Shown: positions 60,976 to 64,000 of the stretch, in pieces | How positions within the stretch are numbered: position 1 is the stretch's first letter | Layout of the letters: every line of letters begins with the position of its first letter | Origin: Dermanyssus gallinae | Lineage: Eukaryota; Arthropoda; Arachnida; Mesostigmata; Dermanyssidae | Direction: 5' to 3' | Length of the DNA: 64,000 nucleotides | Assembly: GCA_003439945.1 (NCBI GenBank) | Contig: QVRM01006574.1 | Span: forward strand, 1-64,000 | Position numbers and translations under genes: made by a program | The notes under the pieces: generated by a model | The model's input: the letters and a program-made list of their open reading frames with translations, nothing else | What the model was told of the DNA's origin: nothing | Database searches by the model: none

Positions 60976-62570
60976 GTCCGCAGGTCCACCACCTGTACAA
61001 GACAGCTAGTCATGCTGACCCTCTTGGATGTGAGAAACGCCTTTAACAGCCTTCCATGGAAGACCACCTTAGACGCGCTTGTTCGTAAAAATGTTCCGCC
61101 ATACCTAGTTAAGGTAACATCTGGTATAAGGTATATCTGGATACCTTAAGGAAATTTCCGTCTCAAACGGCAAGGTGGTTTTCCCAATAACAGCCGGCGT
61201 GCCACAGGGGTCAATTATGGGCCCACTGCTATGGAACCTAGCGTATGATGACGTCTCGCGGCAAACCGGTCTACCTCCGGGAATAGACATGATAGCTTAC
61301 GCTGACGACTTAGCGGTTGTGGCACAGGTTAAAACAAAGGACAAACTTGAGCTAAATACAAACAAAGCCTTGCACTCAACAGCGGAATGGATTAAGGCCG
61401 CGGGGTTGGCACTCGCCCCTAAAAAAAGTGAGATCATCCTCTTAACTGGCAAGAAGAGAGTCCGACAGCTGCACATTCAGGTTGCAGGGCAAACAATCTA
61501 GGTCGTGAAAGAAGCCCGCTACCTTGGCGTGACGCTGGACACGTCCATGACGGGCTTATGCCACATAAAAATAGTTGTGGAAAAGTATCTAAGACGGCAA
61601 ACGCTATAGCGAGGATACTTCCAAACGTACACGGACCGCGGGCTCGCACAAGAAAACTACTAATGGCAGTAGCAGGGTCTATCGCGCTCTTTGGAGCTGC
61701 CGTATGGGCCAGAACGGCTCTTAAGACAAAGAATGCAAAACTACTCCTGCGCAAAACGCAGAGGATCGCAGCCCTTAGAGTAATACAAGGGTACAGAACG
61801 ATCAGCACAAATGAAGCTCTGCTGCTTGCCGGAGACATTCCTTGGGACCTGAAGGCCTTCGAGAGACAACGCCTGTGTGACATTGGCACACCTACAGAAA
61901 GCGACAAAGAACGAGAAAGAAAAGTCACTATAGAAGAATGGCAAGCTGAGTGGGACGCCATCCCCTCCGGTGCCCCCGGAAAGAGCGCGGCCAAACTGCT
62001 GTCAAACATACAGGCATGGATAGCAAGGCCGGTAGGGGACCTAACCTTCTACCTGACTCAGATTCTCACGGGGCATGGAAACTTCCAATCATACCTCCAC
62101 CGAGTTGGGAAGGCCCCATCAGAAATATGTCTGTTCTGCAAAGATGCCCTGGAGGACAGTCCACAACACACACTTCCTAAGTGCCAGGCATGAGAAGAGG
62201 CCAGAACCGGGGCGATCAGACACATTTGCAAGAAATGGTCCAGAGCGGGAATAACCCACACTGAAATTCAAGACCCTCCGCAAAACTGTTTGAAATGTTT
62301 CGTGGAGTACATCCTGGGTTCTGCCCAAGCATGGGAACTGGGAGCGGAAATAGCAAAGGAGGTGCTAAAAACAAAACACAGAAGATGCATGAAAAGGCAG
62401 AATCCTTTTGAGGCCAGCACGGCCGAAGATAGGCAACTTTGAATCAAACGGGTTCGCAAGGGCTGGGACAAAGTGCGCCTGACAGGTGGGGGAACCCGTG
62501 AGCGACCCCGGCCAATTGATCCGACAGGGCACTTGCCACTTTTCCTGATGGCCCATAGCACTGTTCTATA
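60976..62570 (+). pseudogene. R1-like LINE, reverse transcriptase second half and C-terminus
   Basis: The fragment starts just before motif A (MLTLLDVRNAFNSLPWKTTL). A frameshift near 61125 leads to VFPITAGVPQGSIMGPLLWN and MIAYADDLAVVA (catalytic YADD). A stop lies at 61499-61501 and a frameshift near 61555. Next come the thumb region (VHGPRARTRKLLMAVAGSIA), EEWQAEWDAIPSG, LTFYLTQILTGHGNFQSYL, and the knuckle CLFCKDALEDSPQHTLPKC. Further stops lie at 62192 and 62441. Both fragment edges lie at (TA)n tracts (60974 and about 62732). Confidence 0.88.
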
Positions 62571-63439
62571 AACACCTGGGTCATCAGAGAGTGAAGCTTA
62601 AGGGGGGAGGTGTGTTTAATGGTCTTGGCGGACCAACATCCAACCGCCAGGGTCGAGCTCCACACTGCTCTCGAGAGCGGAAATGCTCCGTACTCGAAGC
62701 GTGCGTAAACGCATTTACCCTCCTCCAAACAATATATATATATAATATTTTAGTTTTTTAAATCTAGAAATGCCTTCATTTACGAAATCAAGCGTGATGA
62801 AAGACTGTTCGCACGAGAGACCTGCGCGGTCGCCCTGCTGTGAATATCGCTGGCTTCGCGTCAGGCGAATATTTTATGGCTTCCGTTCTTGCAACGCAGC
62901 TAGGCACATATATTTAGCTTGTGCGACTGTTTGTTTGACTGCACTTAAAAAGTGATTAATAAGGTTAGCGCCCACACGCTGAACTATACCCCGTATATTA
63001 CTATTCCTGAGTACGTTCATTAAAGGCGGTAAACAGTATCGTTCGGTTCGAGGTCGCATCTTCTGCGGAGTTTTTTTAAGGATCTTCTTTGACCGAGTCC
63101 GTCTCAACGTAGCCCATCTGGGCGTCGTGGAAACGCCACGAGCGATCTCATCAGTTCCACTTTCTACGTTGACCGCCTGATCCTATATATGCCGAAAAAG
63201 ACTGCGCAAGAGCAACGCACAAAAGTTCCTACGACCGGAAGATTTGCCAACACACATTTTGCATGTCTAGGGTTGACTCACACACACACGCACACAGACA
63301 CTAATGCGCCAACTCGAAGAAGCAGCTAACGAGCTCCAAACAGACAGACATGGACGCGAGATTTTGCATGTAAACTAACCCGCGGTAATACACTACCACC
63401 GTTGGCACCGGAGCGATTCAACCCGGAAGAGACGGGGGT
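62571..63439. other. R1-like 3' UTR and unassigned DNA
   Basis: The stretch to about 62730 is probably the 3' UTR of the R1-like fragment, ending at a short (TA)n. The rest, including a (CA)n-like run at 63283-63300, holds nothing I can assign. Confidence 0.4.
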
Positions 63440-64000
63440 GGACAGAGTAACCAGGCTAGCTATCTTGAATAGAATGGAAATATCCACTTCTAAATGCGCC
63501 GTGCTAAAAACAGTCAAGGATGACACTTCATATTTTATGAATGGCCATAGCATACCTGAAGTGTCAATATACAAAGACCTTGGTGTTACATTTGATTGCC
63601 AGCAAAAGTATACTTCTCATATCGCCGAAGTTGTAAAATCTGCGTCTCGGCTGTGCAATCTCATTCTTAGAGCGTGTTCAATCTCATTCTTATCGGGCAT
63701 GACCCAGCAATGTACATAAAACTGTATAATACGCTTGTTGTACCAAAGTGGACATATTGTTTACACGTGTGGGCGCCTTTTTATAGAAAAGATGTAGAAC
63801 TGCTCCAGCGAGTGCAGGATAAATTTGTCAAACGAGTTGCATGGCGCTGCAATGTAAGACGCGAGAGTCTCGTACTCCCAACAGTGAGCGAGTACCAAAT
63901 GCAAGTTGACGTGAGACTTTTTAAACAACTAATCCGGAGTAATACATTTTTTAACATTACGTCCAAATAATCTACGTAGTGGTGTGTCAGTTACTCCACC
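63440..64000 (+). pseudogene. CR1/L2-like LINE C-terminal fragment, cut by window end
   Basis: The frame reads MEISTSKCAVLKT, YFMNGHSIPEV, IYKDLGVTFDCQQKYTSH and ASRLCNLILRACS. A frameshift near 63690 then leads to MYIKLYNTLVVPKWTYCLHV and LLQRVQDKFVKRVAWRCNVR. This is the thumb and C-terminal domain after the YADD motif. It parallels the fragment at 46.4-46.9 kb at high identity and continues with it to the end of the window. Confidence 0.8.

Overview
This is an animal genome window, most likely arthropod. The signs are arthropod-type mariner transposons, several non-LTR retrotransposon clades (R4/Dong-like, R2-like, R1-like, CR1/L2-like and another APE-type LINE), and very dense (TA)n, (AAT)n and (CAA)n microsatellites. 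The species cannot be fixed from the sequence; a chelicerate or crustacean would fit. No complete host gene could be recognised. Almost every supportable coding sequence belongs to a mobile element, and most are broken.

Layout: 0.3-0.8 kb is a 3'-terminal scrap of an R4/Dong-like element carrying a tRNA-like insertion. 1.4-2.7 kb is a nearly complete mariner. 2.8-13 kb is mostly unassigned DNA with (TA)n tracts and two decayed Tc1/mariner transposases (10.7-11.2 and 11.7-12.4 kb). 13.1-22.1 kb is a domain of (CAA)n/(GTT)n tracts, a 29-30 bp minisatellite and a further R4/Dong scrap. It is bounded by two possible first coding exons that point away from each other: minus at 13.12-13.20 kb and plus at 22.02-22.12 kb. 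22-26 kb is unassigned.

26.4-29.5 kb holds two copies of an R1-like LINE 3' end. One of them is split by an R4-like element with a 10-bp target duplication, and the other copy shows the approximate empty site. 30.5-32.9 kb is a decayed R1-like LINE lacking its reverse transcriptase. 34.2-34.6 kb is a broken gene of unknown family, and 36.05 kb has a possible signal-peptide exon.

37.6-44.2 kb is the most striking region: a head-to-tail series of five R4/Dong-like insertions separated by (TAA)n repeats. It includes one uninterrupted 845-codon reverse transcriptase/restriction-like endonuclease ORF and one longer but broken copy that keeps the N-terminal zinc finger. These elements end in (TAA)n and appear to insert at (TAA)n, so each insertion may provide a site for the next.

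44.8-64 kb is a mosaic of elements. It contains an RNase H scrap, two CR1/L2-like fragments, a second R4-like element, an R2-like fragment, a mariner with a mutated catalytic residue, a foldback element, R1-like fragments, an internally deleted mariner, and a LINE whose 5' half is inverted as expected from twin priming. Many of these elements abut (TA)n tracts exactly.
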